A stretch of DNA of 64,000 bases from Vitreimonas flagellata (GCF_004634425.1 NZ_SBJL01000002.1:558001-622000); one strand, 5' to 3'; shown: positions 43,988 through 53,008, numbered from the stretch's first letter. Numbers and translations: made by a program. The notes: generated by a model not told the origin, from the letters alone.

Positions 43988-44635
43988 TTAAGAAGCGTCA
44001 CCCGGCTTGGCTCGCGGCGCGAGCCCATTGATCATCAAATCTGCAGCCGCTTCCGACACCGCGTTCACGTCCGCGTCGTCTTCCCAGACTCCGAATTTCA
44101 AGCCCAGAAAGGTCGAGGCGCCCATCAGCGCCCACACGCGCACATCGGTATTGCCGTCGCTGATCTCGCCGCGTTTGGCGGCCTGCGACAATTGCTGGCC
44201 ATACGCATCCGAGAACACTTTGTAATAGGCGCGGTACGCTTCCGGGGCGACGAATTGCGCCTCCATGACGACGCGATAGAGCGACTTATGCGTGCGCACG
44301 AAATCGAGGTAGGCGCGGATGCCGAGGCGCTCGGCCTCTAGGCGGTTCGGGGCATCCTTCACGCTCTCGCTCAGCGCATGGCGCGTGCGCGCGCCCATGT
44401 CGGCGACGAGGGCGCGGAACACTTCCTCTTTGCTTTTGAAATACACGTAGAACGTGCCGAGCCCCACACCCGCCGCCTGCGTGATGTGGCTGATCGCGGT
44501 TTCGTGGAAACCGCGCCTCCCGAACTCCTCCCCGGCCGCGTCCAGCAGGCGCCGCAACGTGCGCCGGCCACGCTCGGTTTTCGGCCCCGCTTTCTCTTCG
44601 GAAAGCTCAGAAGCCGAACCTGAATGTTGACTCAT
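43988..44635 (-). CDS. TetR family transcriptional regulator
   Basis: 215 aa. The HTH is RRLLDAAGEEFGRRGFHETA, then ISHITQAAGVGLGTFYVYFK and SKEEVFRALVADMG. The C-terminal helical domain (about 80-205) is typical of FadR/AcrR-like TetR regulators. It is 32 bases upstream of the ligase gene on the same strand and divergent from the hydrolase-TonB receptor operon, so it likely controls both. A palindrome spans its start codon. Confidence 0.92.
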   Translation of the reverse strand: MSQHSGSASELSEEKAGPKTERGRRTLRRLLDAAGEEFGRRGFHETAISHITQAAGVGLGTFYVYFKSKEEVFRALVADMGARTRHALSESVKDAPNRLEAERLGIRAYLDFVRTHKSLYRVVMEAQFVAPEAYRAYYKVFSDAYGQQLSQAAKRGEISDGNTDVRVWALMGASTFLGLKFGVWEDDADVNAVSEAAADLMINGLAPRAKPGDAS

Positions 44636-44642
44636 GTTTCAA
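44627..44642. promoter_or_regulatory. Candidate TetR operator spanning the TetR start codon
   Basis: TTGACTCATGTTTCAA is an imperfect palindrome (TTGA..CATG..TCAA, 12 of 16 positions symmetric). Its central CATG contains the minus-strand start codon at 44635-44633. It lies at the edge of the 80-base divergent gap. Confidence 0.45.
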
Positions 44643-44715
44643 GTCTCCGATATAAGCCGGGACAACACAAGGAAAAATCGGCCCGCGGGAACGGGTCGAG
44701 GGGGAAACGCCGGGC

Positions 44716-45561
44716 ATGCCGGTATTCGCGTTGCCAGACGGAACAGCCATGTCCTACGCCGACGACGGCGCGGGAAATCCTGTCCTTTTGGTGCACGGCT
44801 GGGCGGGGCATGGCGGGTTCTTCCAGGATCTGAGCAAGCGGCTCGCACGCACCAATAGGGTGCTGACGCTCACCCTGCGCGGTCATCCGGGTTCTGACCA
44901 GGGCCAAGCGCCCTGCACGATCGAGACCCTCTCCGACGACATCATCCATTTCATCGAAGCGCTCGACCTGAAGGGCGTGGTCGCGCTTGGCTGGTCGATG
45001 GGCGCGATGGCGCTCTGGGCCGCAGCGCCCAAGCTCGGCGCGCGCCTTTCCGGCCTCATCGTCGAAGACATGGCCCCGCGCCTCGTGAACGATGATGCGT
45101 GGGCCTACGGCATTGCCGGCAATTATGCGCAAGCCGACGTCGACGCGACGCTCGCCGATATTCGCACCGATTGGCCAGCGCACGTCGCGCGCTTTGCGCC
45201 GCGCATGTTCGCGCGTAACGCCAACGCCGCGCAGATCGCCTGGGCCGCGGCTGAAATGTCCAAGGCCGATCCCGAAGCGATGGCGTCGTTCTGGGCGTCG
45301 ATGGCCGCCCAAGATTTTCGCGGCGCACTCGCACGCATCACGCAGCCCATGCTCGTGATCGGCGGCGCCGACAGCCAAGTTTATCCAGATCGCGCGACGG
45401 AATTCGTCGCGCACACAGCGCCCAAGGGCGAACGCGTCGTCATTCCCGGCGCCGGTCACGTGCCGCATCTCGAGCAGCCGGATGCGTTTTTCAACCATGT
45501 CGAGGCTTTCGTCCGCGCCCAGCGGCGGCCCGAAATCAAGAGCGGAGGAGTACGTCCATGA
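44716..45561 (+). CDS. Alpha/beta-fold hydrolase
   Basis: 281 aa. The oxyanion segment LLVHGWAGHGGFF, nucleophile elbow ALGWSMGAMALWA (Ser near 95), acid region MLVIGGADSQVYP, and catalytic His in GAGHVPHLEQPDAF define the fold. It is cytoplasmic, with no signal peptide. It probably hydrolyses an ester, lactone or C-C bond of the compound handled by this cluster. The stop overlaps the TonB receptor start (ATGA). Confidence 0.9.
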   Translation: MPVFALPDGTAMSYADDGAGNPVLLVHGWAGHGGFFQDLSKRLARTNRVLTLTLRGHPGSDQGQAPCTIETLSDDIIHFIEALDLKGVVALGWSMGAMALWAAAPKLGARLSGLIVEDMAPRLVNDDAWAYGIAGNYAQADVDATLADIRTDWPAHVARFAPRMFARNANAAQIAWAAAEMSKADPEAMASFWASMAAQDFRGALARITQPMLVIGGADSQVYPDRATEFVAHTAPKGERVVIPGAGHVPHLEQPDAFFNHVEAFVRAQRRPEIKSGGVRP

Positions 45562-47825
45562 AACGGTTTGGTGATCCAGCGCGGCTAGCGCTTTTGTTGG
45601 CGACCGTCGCCGCAGCGCCGATGGCGTTGTGCGTGCCGGCCGTGGCGCAGGAAGTTGCAGCTGAGGAAACTGGCGACGAAATTGTGGTGACGGCGCGCCG
45701 TCGCGAAGAGAGCCTGCAAGACGTGCCGATCGCGATCTCGGTGCAAACCGCAGAAGCGCTCGACCAACGCGGCGCTGCCGACATCACGGTGCTGCAACAA
45801 ACGACGCCGAACGCCACGGTGCAAGTTGCGCGCGGCTCGAACTCGACGCTGATCGCGTTCATCCGCGGCGTCGGCCAACAAGATCCGCTCTGGGGCTTCG
45901 AACCGGGCGTTGGCCTTTATGTTGACGACGTCTATGTGGCGCGTCCGCAAGCAGCCGTGCTCGACATCTTCGACATCGAGCGCATCGAAGTTCTGCGCGG
46001 TCCGCAAGGCACGCTCTACGGCCGCAACACGATCGGCGGCGCTGTGCGTTACGTCACGAGCCCGCTCGATCAAGACGATCCGCACCTGCGTGCGCGCTTC
46101 TCCTATGGCTCTTACAACCAAATGGAAGCGCTGATCTCGGGCTCGCTGCCGATCAGCGACACGCTCGTTGTGGGCGGCGCTGTCGCAGGCTACGTGCGCG
46201 ACGGCTACGGTGAAAACCTGAACACGGGCGCTGAACACTACAACAAGGATGTGTTCGCCTATCGCCTGAGCGCGCAATGGACGCCGACGGAAGACCTCAC
46301 CATCCGCCTCACGACGGACGGCGTGGAAGACGATTCCAACCCACGTCACGGCTATCGTTTGACGAGCTTCCCGGCGGGCGGTGCGGCCTACGATCCGCCC
46401 GGCAGCGTCTATGACACGCGCGCCGGTTCGGGCGACGACAACCATGTCGAAGCTTACGGTACGTCGCTGCATGTCGATTACGAACTCAACCCGAACATCA
46501 TGCTCCGCTCGATCACGGCGGTGCGTGAAGGTGAAACGCTCGGCACGATCGATTTCGACAACACGCCAAACCCGACGCTCGACATCCCGGCCTATTACGC
46601 CGACGAGCAACTCAGCCAGGAATTCCAAGTCCTGTTTGATTACGACCGCGTGCAAGGCGTCGCTGGCGTCTATTATCTCGACGCCACTGCCGAGGGCGCA
46701 TTCGACACGGTCATCACCGGCCTCACCATCGCAACGCAAGGGCAAGTTGAGACGGAATCGCTTGCAGCCTTCGCCGATGTCAGCTTCGACATCACCGACG
46801 CGTTGGCGCTGTCGGTCGGCGCGCGTTGGACGCGCGATGAAAAGACCGGCACTGTTTATCGCCAGAACTTCACGCAGACCTTCCTCGGCGAGCGCAGCCC
46901 ATTCTTCGGCGGCAACCCGACGCCCGGCCTGCTGCGTTCGGACTACACGAACGACGCCACGTTCGAAGAGGTCACGCCGCGCGTCAGCTTGACATGGGAA
47001 GCCTCCGACGCGCTGACGCTCTACACGTCGTACAGCCAAGGCTTTAAGTCGGGCGGCTTCGACATGCGCGGCGACGCGGTGCTGACGCCGGACACTGTGA
47101 ATGGCTACGAGCCGGAATTCGTCGATACTTACGAAATCGGCTTCCACTCTTCGTTCTGGAACGGCCGCCTCAATCTGAGCGGCGCGATCTTCCAATCCGA
47201 TTACACGGACATGCAGATCACGCGCCAGGAGCCGACGGTCGCCAACGGCATTGCGAGCTTCGTCGACAACGCCGCCGCCGCCACACTGCAGGGCGCTGAA
47301 CTCGAAGGCAGCGTGCACTTCACCGACAATCTCGTCGCGAATTTCGCGGTGGGCTACATCGACGGTGAGTTCGACGAATATCTGACCACAATCGTGAACC
47401 CGGCTTACAATCCGGCGCTCCCGATCGGCCCGGGCAACCAACCCACATTGCCTGCTGACTTCTCGGGTCTCGCTGGCTTCCAGAACACGCCGGATCTGAC
47501 GGGGTCGTTCTCGCTCACCTACTCGACCCCGCTCGCGGGCGGCGTTCTCGCGTTCACGCCATCGGCGTCGTATCGCGGCGATAGCCAGATGTTCGAGTTC
47601 GCGAACCCGATCCTCGATCAAGGCGCCTACACGCTCTACAATGCATCGGTGACTTGGACGACGAACAATGATCGCGTTCGCCTCGGGCTGCACGGTCTGA
47701 ACCTAGGCGACGAAGAATATCGCGTGGGCGGCTATAACTTCCCGGGCGCCACCTTCGGCAATTCGATCATCGGCTTCTACGGCCCGCCGCAAACCTTCAC
47801 CGGCACGATCGAAGTCCGCTTCTAA
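45558..47825 (+). CDS. TonB-dependent outer-membrane receptor
   Basis: 755 aa. A signal peptide ending VPAVAQ is followed by EIVVTARRREESLQDVPIAI, the N-terminal TonB-box/plug start typical of Caulobacter and sphingomonad receptors. The plug includes FIRGVGQQDPLWGFEPGVG, IERIEVLRGPQGTLYGRN and GGAVRYVTSP. The 22-strand barrel ends in GTIEVRF with the terminal aromatic. Its position with an MFS transporter and catabolic enzymes points to import of a small hydrophobic nutrient rather than a siderophore. A strong terminator follows. Confidence 0.95.
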   Translation: MKRFGDPARLALLLATVAAAPMALCVPAVAQEVAAEETGDEIVVTARRREESLQDVPIAISVQTAEALDQRGAADITVLQQTTPNATVQVARGSNSTLIAFIRGVGQQDPLWGFEPGVGLYVDDVYVARPQAAVLDIFDIERIEVLRGPQGTLYGRNTIGGAVRYVTSPLDQDDPHLRARFSYGSYNQMEALISGSLPISDTLVVGGAVAGYVRDGYGENLNTGAEHYNKDVFAYRLSAQWTPTEDLTIRLTTDGVEDDSNPRHGYRLTSFPAGGAAYDPPGSVYDTRAGSGDDNHVEAYGTSLHVDYELNPNIMLRSITAVREGETLGTIDFDNTPNPTLDIPAYYADEQLSQEFQVLFDYDRVQGVAGVYYLDATAEGAFDTVITGLTIATQGQVETESLAAFADVSFDITDALALSVGARWTRDEKTGTVYRQNFTQTFLGERSPFFGGNPTPGLLRSDYTNDATFEEVTPRVSLTWEASDALTLYTSYSQGFKSGGFDMRGDAVLTPDTVNGYEPEFVDTYEIGFHSSFWNGRLNLSGAIFQSDYTDMQITRQEPTVANGIASFVDNAAAATLQGAELEGSVHFTDNLVANFAVGYIDGEFDEYLTTIVNPAYNPALPIGPGNQPTLPADFSGLAGFQNTPDLTGSFSLTYSTPLAGGVLAFTPSASYRGDSQMFEFANPILDQGAYTLYNASVTWTTNNDRVRLGLHGLNLGDEEYRVGGYNFPGATFGNSIIGFYGPPQTFTGTIEVRF

Positions 47826-47853
47826 TCTCTCCTCCCCAAGTGGAGATTTCCTG

Positions 47854-47893
47854 CGGCGGCGCGAATTAAACCTCGCGCCGCCGTTTCTTTTTT
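47854..47893 (+). terminator. Strong intrinsic terminator after the TonB receptor gene
   Basis: CGGCGGCGCGA (47854-47864) pairs perfectly with TCGCGCCGCCG (47873-47883) around an 8-base AT-rich loop, followed by TTTCTTTTTT (47884-47893). This is a textbook rho-independent terminator. Confidence 0.93.
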
Positions 47894-47909
47894 GCTTGTT
47901 GGCGACGAC

Positions 47910-49193
47910 ATGACCGAAACCACAGCCCAAACCCCGCCCGCCGATAAATCACGCATTCTCGTGCTCGCGCTTCTGTTCGTCGTTTACACGTTCAATTTCA
48001 TCGATCGGCAGATCATCGGCATTCTCGCCGTGCCGATCCAAGAAGAGCTGGGCGTCAGCGACGCGCAGATGGGGCTGCTCGGCGGTTTGGCGTTCGCGCT
48101 CTTCTATACCGGCCTGGGGATTCCGATCGCGTATCTCGCCGATCGCTGGAGCCGCACCTGGATCATGACGATTTCGCTGACGCTCTGGAGTGCGTTCACC
48201 GCGCTCTCGGGGCTCGCGACAAATTACACACAGCTCTTCCTCGCGCGCATGGGCGTGGGCGTTGGTGAAGCGGGTGGTGTCGCGCCGGCTTACTCTCTGA
48301 TCTCCGATTATTTTCCCCCGCAGGAGCGCGCACGTGCGCTTGCGGTCTATTCGTTCGGCATTCCGATTGGCAGCGCCGCCGGCATTGCGCTCGGTGGTAT
48401 TGTCGCAAGCCTAGTCGATTGGCGCGTGGCGTTCATCGTTGTCGGACTCGCCGGCGTCCTCATCGCGCCTATCTTCCGCTTGTTCGTCAAAGAGCCGGAG
48501 CGCGGCCGCTACGATGTGAAGGCGGCGGACGCGCCGGCGGCGCCAAAGGCCAAGTTCTTTGAAGCCATCGCGCTGATCACCAAGAAGCCGAGCTTCTGGC
48601 TGTTGTCGTTTGGCGCCTCGTGCTCATCGATCATGGGTTATGGCTCGTTCTTCTGGATCCCGAGCTTTCTGCGCCGCTCATACGATTTCGATTTGCAGCA
48701 AGCAGCGTTCTTCTATTCCGCCATCCTCCTCATCGGCGGCGTCATCGGCGTCTGGCTGGGCGGCATGTTGGGCGACAAGCTTGGCGCGAAGAACCGCGGT
48801 ATGTTTGCGCTGGTGCCTGCTGCGGCGTGGTTGTTGGCGCTGCCCTGCTATGCGCTCGGCCTGCTCTCCAATTCACCGACGATTGCCTTCTTCCTCTTCT
48901 TGGCGCCAACCGCGTTGGGCTTGGTTTGGCTCGGCCCAGTGATTGCGGCGGTTCAACACCTTGCGCCAGCGCACATGCGCACGGTCGCGTCGGCGAGCTT
49001 CCTCTTCATCAACAATCTGATCGGCATCGGCCTCGGCACGTATCTGCTGGGCGTACTCTCCGACGCGCTCTCGGCCCAATTCGGCGAGGAATCCCTGCGC
49101 TATTCGATCCTGGCCGGCACCGGCTTCTACCTGGTCGCGGCCGGTCTCTACGTGATCGCCTCACGCACTCTGAAGCGGGATTGGGTCGAGTAG
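47910..49193 (+). CDS. MFS transporter (spinster-like)
   Basis: 427 aa from the ATG at 47910; a TTG at 47892 is inside the terminator and not used. Twelve membrane helices. NFIDRQIIGILAVPIQEELG, then GLGIPIAYLADRWSRTWIM and RMGVGVGEAGGVAPAYSLIS are typical of spinster/YajR-type transporters found next to TonB receptors in Alphaproteobacteria. It probably moves the same substrate across the inner membrane. It has its own terminator, so it is separately transcribed. Confidence 0.93.
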   Translation: MTETTAQTPPADKSRILVLALLFVVYTFNFIDRQIIGILAVPIQEELGVSDAQMGLLGGLAFALFYTGLGIPIAYLADRWSRTWIMTISLTLWSAFTALSGLATNYTQLFLARMGVGVGEAGGVAPAYSLISDYFPPQERARALAVYSFGIPIGSAAGIALGGIVASLVDWRVAFIVVGLAGVLIAPIFRLFVKEPERGRYDVKAADAPAAPKAKFFEAIALITKKPSFWLLSFGASCSSIMGYGSFFWIPSFLRRSYDFDLQQAAFFYSAILLIGGVIGVWLGGMLGDKLGAKNRGMFALVPAAAWLLALPCYALGLLSNSPTIAFFLFLAPTALGLVWLGPVIAAVQHLAPAHMRTVASASFLFINNLIGIGLGTYLLGVLSDALSAQFGEESLRYSILAGTGFYLVAAGLYVIASRTLKRDWVE

Positions 49194-49218
49194 GCCCTCC
49201 GGAAAACACTGGAAAACC

Positions 49219-49250
49219 AAAGGGCGGCGTCTCCGGAGGTCGCCCTTTTT
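49219..49250 (+). terminator. Intrinsic terminator after the MFS gene
   Basis: AAAGGGCG (49219-49226) pairs with CGCCCTTT (49241-49248), with an inner CTCCGGAG palindrome in the loop and a short T run to 49250. Confidence 0.8.
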
Positions 49251-49269
49251 CGTGCCGGCGCGATTTTGC

Positions 49270-49301
49270 TTGTATATAACTGACCAGTCAGTTATATACA
49301 A
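49270..49301. promoter_or_regulatory. 32-bp TetR operator of the export operon
   Basis: TTGTATATAACTGAC and its exact inverse complement flank a 2-base CA centre. The site ends three bases before the TetR ATG at 49305. Size, position and the core ACTGAC..GTCAGT are typical of TetR operators; TATAAC within it may be the -10 of the promoter it blocks. Confidence 0.85.
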
Positions 49302-49304
49302 CTC

Positions 49305-49961
49305 ATGCCACAGGCTGCCTCCCCGAAGCCTCGCGCCCGCCCCGCCCCGAAATGGCGGCGGCGGGCCGAGGCGCGACCGGACGAAATCCTCGACGCGGCT
49401 TTGGCCGAATTCACCGCGCGCGGCTTCGAAGCGGCGCGCATGGAGGATGTCGCCAAGGCCGCCGGCATCTCGAAGGCGGCGATCTATCTCTACTTTTCGA
49501 GCAAGGCGGCGTTGCTCGAAGCGTTGATCGAAGCCAAGGTCGGCACGCTGGCGCAGCAGATGCAATCGCTCGCGCTTGCCGGTCACGCTGATCCGCTGAA
49601 TGCGATGCGCATGATCGCGACAATGGCGGCGCATCGTCTGTCCGACATCAATCTGCTCGCCGTGCCGCGCCTGGTGATCAGCATCTCCGGGCGCTTTCCC
49701 GAGATCGCGGAATATTACCGCACGCATGTCGTCGAGAAGGCGCGCGGTGCGCTCGAAGCGTTGATTGATGCAGCCAAGGACAAAGGCGCAATCCGCGCAG
49801 AGGTGGATACGCAAGCCGCAGCGCGCGCGTTCATCGGGCCGATCTTGTTCGAGGCGCTATGGACGCATGTGTTGAAAGGCGAAACCGCTCTCCACGATCC
49901 GCAAAAGCTGATCCAACAGCAATTCGACATCCTGCTGAACGGGCTGGAGCAACGCGCATGA
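49305..49961 (+). CDS. TetR family repressor of the HlyD/ABC export operon
   Basis: 218 aa. A basic N-terminus (KPRARPAPKWRRRAEARPDE) precedes the HTH ILDAALAEFTARGFEAARM, then EDVAKAAGISKAAIYLYFSS. The C-terminal ligand domain has an AcrR-like composition. It is the first gene of the operon it presumably controls; its stop overlaps the HlyD gene (ATGA). A near-perfect 32-bp palindrome lies directly upstream. The inducer is likely a toxic compound or drug exported by the downstream ABC system. Confidence 0.94.
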   Translation: MPQAASPKPRARPAPKWRRRAEARPDEILDAALAEFTARGFEAARMEDVAKAAGISKAAIYLYFSSKAALLEALIEAKVGTLAQQMQSLALAGHADPLNAMRMIATMAAHRLSDINLLAVPRLVISISGRFPEIAEYYRTHVVEKARGALEALIDAAKDKGAIRAEVDTQAAARAFIGPILFEALWTHVLKGETALHDPQKLIQQQFDILLNGLEQRA

Positions 49962-50782
49962 AGCGCTCTGTCGTTTTATCTCTCGCTCTCCTTGTCGCCT
50001 GCGGGCGCGCGGAGACGAATATTCTCCAAGGCTATGGCGAGGCGGATTACATTTATCTGGCCAGCCAAGAGACGGGCGTGGTGCGTGAACTCAATGTACG
50101 CGAAGGCGATCGCGTTGAGGCAGGCGCGCGCGTGTTTACGCTCGACCCCGATCGCCTGGCGCTGAACGAGCAGAGTGCGAGTGCGCAAGGTGCGGCGGCC
50201 GCCTCCGCAGTGCGTACGGCACAGGCGCAAGCGACGTTGGCGCAGCGCAATTACGCGCGCGGCGTGGAATTGTTCGAGCGCGGCTTCTATCCACGCGCAC
50301 GGCTGGACTCAGATCGCGCAGCGATGGATGCCGCGGTCGCACAATTGGCGCAGGCGCGGCGCGAAGCTGGCGCCGCCAGCGCATCGACTGGCTTGGCGCG
50401 CGAGCGTTTGAGCGATCTGGATGGCGCCGCACCCGCAGCGGGCGTGATCGAGCGGATCTATCATCGACCTGGTGAGGTTGTTGCTGCGGGTCAACCGATC
50501 GCGGCCCTGCTCGCACCAACGAACATGAAGGTGCGTTTTTTTGCGCCGGAGCCGATGCTCTCACGATTGCCAGTTGGCGCGCGTGTGCTGGTGAGTTGCG
50601 ATGATTGCGGTGAGCCGGTTGCGGCTATCGTGAGCTACGTTGCGCATGAGCCGCAATTTACTCCGCCCGTGATCTACTCGCTCGATCAACGCGAGAAGCT
50701 GGTTTTCTTGGTTGAAGCGCGGTTCGAGGGTGAGAGCCCGGTGCGGCCAGGGATGCCGGTCGATGTTCGGCTGGCCGAATGA
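49958..50782 (+). CDS. HlyD/MFP-type periplasmic adaptor lipoprotein
   Basis: 274 aa. Lipobox ALLVAC at the N-terminus. The biotinyl-lipoyl-like half-motif ETGVVRELNVREGDRVEAGA, a helical hairpin (about 75-155) and the second half GVIERIYHRPGEVVAAGQPI are the standard membrane fusion protein layout of the YbhG/EmrA type. It would link the ABC permease to an outer-membrane channel not encoded here. Overlaps genes on both sides. Confidence 0.92.
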   Translation: MKRSVVLSLALLVACGRAETNILQGYGEADYIYLASQETGVVRELNVREGDRVEAGARVFTLDPDRLALNEQSASAQGAAAASAVRTAQAQATLAQRNYARGVELFERGFYPRARLDSDRAAMDAAVAQLAQARREAGAASASTGLARERLSDLDGAAPAAGVIERIYHRPGEVVAAGQPIAALLAPTNMKVRFFAPEPMLSRLPVGARVLVSCDDCGEPVAAIVSYVAHEPQFTPPVIYSLDQREKLVFLVEARFEGESPVRPGMPVDVRLAE

Positions 50783-51705
50783 GCGAAATCGTGATCGACG
50801 TGCGCGGGCTCACCAAGAGCTTCGGCGGGCGCAAAGTGGTCGATGCGTTCGATCTCAAAGTCCCGCGCGGCGCGATCTACGGATTTCTGGGGCCGAACGG
50901 TTCGGGCAAGACGACGACGATCCGTATGGTGTGCGGGCTGCTGAAGCCGGAGAGCGGCGAAGGCGAAGTGCTCGGCTTCAACGTGCTGAGCGAGAGCCTG
51001 AAGATCAAAGAACGCGTCGGCTACATGACGCAGAAGTTTTCGCTCTACGAAGATTTATCGATCCGCGAGAATTTGGAATTCATCGCGCGACTCTATGGTT
51101 TGGATCAACGTGCGGAGCGCGTGGACCAGGCGCTTGAGGATTTGGGTTTAGCCGAACGCCAAGCGCAGCTTGCAGGTAAGCTCTCGGGCGGTTGGAAACA
51201 ACGGCTGGCGCTTGCGGCGTGCATGATCCATGAGCCGGAATTACTGCTGCTGGATGAACCGACGGCGGGCGTCGATCCGAAAGCCCGGCGCGATTTCTGG
51301 GACGCAATCCGACGCTACTCAGCGCAAGGCGTCACGACGCTCGTGAGCACGCATTACATGGACGAGGCCGTGCAGTGCGATTCCATCGCATACATCGCTT
51401 ACGGCAAGAAATTGCTCGACGCGCCGACTGCGGCGATCCCGAAACAGATTGGTCTCTATGGCTGGCGCATCGCGGGGCGGCCCTTGCTTGAAGCGCAACA
51501 GATGCTGGAAGCGTCCGAGGGCGTCGACATCGTTGCGCGCTTTGGCGCGGAGATCCATGCGTGCGGGAAAGATGCAGCCGCACTCGAACGCGCGGTGCGT
51601 GCGGTGAAACAAACGCAACCGCATGTCGAGATCGCGCGGATCGAAGCCGGGTTCGAGGAGATTTTCATCTATCTCATGTCCGGCGCGCTGGACAATTTCC
51701 AATGA
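50779..51705 (+). CDS. ABC transporter ATP-binding protein (drug-export type)
   Basis: 308 aa. Walker A GPNGSGKT near 36-43, signature KLSGGWKQRLALAACMIHEP, Walker B LLLLDEPTAGVDPKARRDFW, and H-loop VSTHYMDEAVQCD. The roughly 90-residue C-terminal extension after the NBD is typical of ABC-2/YbhF-like drug exporters. Only one NBD is present, so it likely dimerises. Coupled to both neighbours by 4-base overlaps. Confidence 0.94.
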   Translation: MSEIVIDVRGLTKSFGGRKVVDAFDLKVPRGAIYGFLGPNGSGKTTTIRMVCGLLKPESGEGEVLGFNVLSESLKIKERVGYMTQKFSLYEDLSIRENLEFIARLYGLDQRAERVDQALEDLGLAERQAQLAGKLSGGWKQRLALAACMIHEPELLLLDEPTAGVDPKARRDFWDAIRRYSAQGVTTLVSTHYMDEAVQCDSIAYIAYGKKLLDAPTAAIPKQIGLYGWRIAGRPLLEAQQMLEASEGVDIVARFGAEIHACGKDAAALERAVRAVKQTQPHVEIARIEAGFEEIFIYLMSGALDNFQ

Positions 51706-52859
51706 AGGCGCCGACGCTCCCCAATCTGCTCGATCTCTCCTGGGCGCGCGTGTTTGCTGTGTTCCTGAAGGAGCTGGTGCAGATGCGGCGCGACCGACCC
51801 ACGTTTGCGATCATGATCATGATGCCGATCATGCAGCTCGTTCTGTTCGGCTACGCGATCAACACCGATCCGCGCCACCTGCCCGCCGTCGTTGAGATGC
51901 GTGAGGACGGTCCGATGACGCGCGCGTTCCTGGCGTCGCTGAGCGCTTCGACCTTCGTGGATATTGTCGCGATCGCGCGGACGTCCGAAGAAGGCGAAGC
52001 GATGCTGCGCTCGGGTGAGGCGAATTTTCTGATCTCAATTCCGGAAGGCTTCGAGCGGCGCTTGGTACGGGGCGAGCGGCCACAAATTCTGATTGCGGCG
52101 GATGCGAGCGATCCGGTTGCGGCTGGCGGCGCGTTGGGCGCGATCGAGCGCGTGGCGCAGCAGGCATTCGCGCCGGAATTTGAAGGCGCCCTCTCCTATC
52201 TCGCGCAAGGACCGCCGCCGTATGAGATCGTGGTGCATCGTCGTTACAATCCGGCGGGCGTGACCGCGTTTAACATCGTGCCGGCGTTGCTGGGCGTTAT
52301 TCTCACCATGACGATGGTGATGATCACGTCGATCGCGCTCACGCGCGAGACCGAGCGCGGCACGATGGAGAATCTGCTGGCGACGCCGGTGCGACCGCTG
52401 GAAGTGATGATAGGCAAGACCACGCCTTATGTGGGCGTTGGCGCGATCCAAGTCGCAATCGTACTGATCGTCGCGACGTTGCTGTTCAAGATTCCGTTCA
52501 CTGGCTCGTTCTTGGCGTTCCTGATCGCGGTGACGCTCTTCATCCTCGCCAATCTGATGCTGGGCTATCTCATTTCCACCGTCGCGCGCACGCAAATGCA
52601 GGCGATGCAGATGACGTTCTTCATCTTCCTGCCGTCGATCCTGCTTTCGGGCTTCATGTTTCCATTCGCGGCGATGCCGGTGTGGGCGCGCGCGATTGGC
52701 GAAGCGCTGCCGATCACACATTTCCTGCGTATCGTGCGTGAGGTTGTGCTGAAGGAAGCGGGCCTCGCCGACATCTGGAGCGATCTCTGGCCGCTGGCTG
52801 TGATCTTGTTGGTGCTGGGCTCTCTGGCTCTGATGCGCTTCCGGCGGACGCTGGATTAG
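51702..52859 (+). CDS. ABC-2 type transporter permease
   Basis: 385 aa. One N-terminal helix (FAIMIMMPIMQLVLFGYAIN), a large periplasmic domain (about 50-180), then five helices with TRETERGTMENLLATPVRPL, FFIFLPSILLSGFMFPFAAM and MPVWARAIGEALPITHFLRI. This is the YbhS/YbhR-like fold. A YbhFSR-type system normally has two permease genes; only one is present here, so a homodimer is likely. The operon ends here, before a palindromic repeat element. Confidence 0.94.
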   Translation: MKAPTLPNLLDLSWARVFAVFLKELVQMRRDRPTFAIMIMMPIMQLVLFGYAINTDPRHLPAVVEMREDGPMTRAFLASLSASTFVDIVAIARTSEEGEAMLRSGEANFLISIPEGFERRLVRGERPQILIAADASDPVAAGGALGAIERVAQQAFAPEFEGALSYLAQGPPPYEIVVHRRYNPAGVTAFNIVPALLGVILTMTMVMITSIALTRETERGTMENLLATPVRPLEVMIGKTTPYVGVGAIQVAIVLIVATLLFKIPFTGSFLAFLIAVTLFILANLMLGYLISTVARTQMQAMQMTFFIFLPSILLSGFMFPFAAMPVWARAIGEALPITHFLRIVREVVLKEAGLADIWSDLWPLAVILLVLGSLALMRFRRTLD

Positions 52860-52913
52860 AAAGCGCGCAGCACTTTTGGCCGCGTGGAGCATATGCTTCA
52901 CACGGTTGAGTCT

Positions 52914-53008
52914 GGACCGCCGGCGCCCTTGCCGGCATCGGCGATGGAGTGCGCAATTGTTTGACGATTGGGCGCGCGGAGAGATGCCGGCGAGGGCGCC
53001 GGCGGTCC
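52914..53008. repeat. Two-arm inverted repeat of GCCGGC palindromes, second copy
   Basis: Arms 52914-52939 and 52983-53008 are 26-base inverted copies with one mismatch, beginning GGACCGCCGGC and ending GCCGGCATC. The centre of each arm (GCCCTT / GAGGGC) differs from the copy at 34918, while the outer parts are the same. Spacer 43 bases. Confidence 0.85.

Noticed and set aside
45585-47693. 702-codon frame antisense to the TonB receptor
   Set aside because: Arg/Val-rich shadow translation without signal, domains or a ribosome site; the receptor frame is unambiguous.
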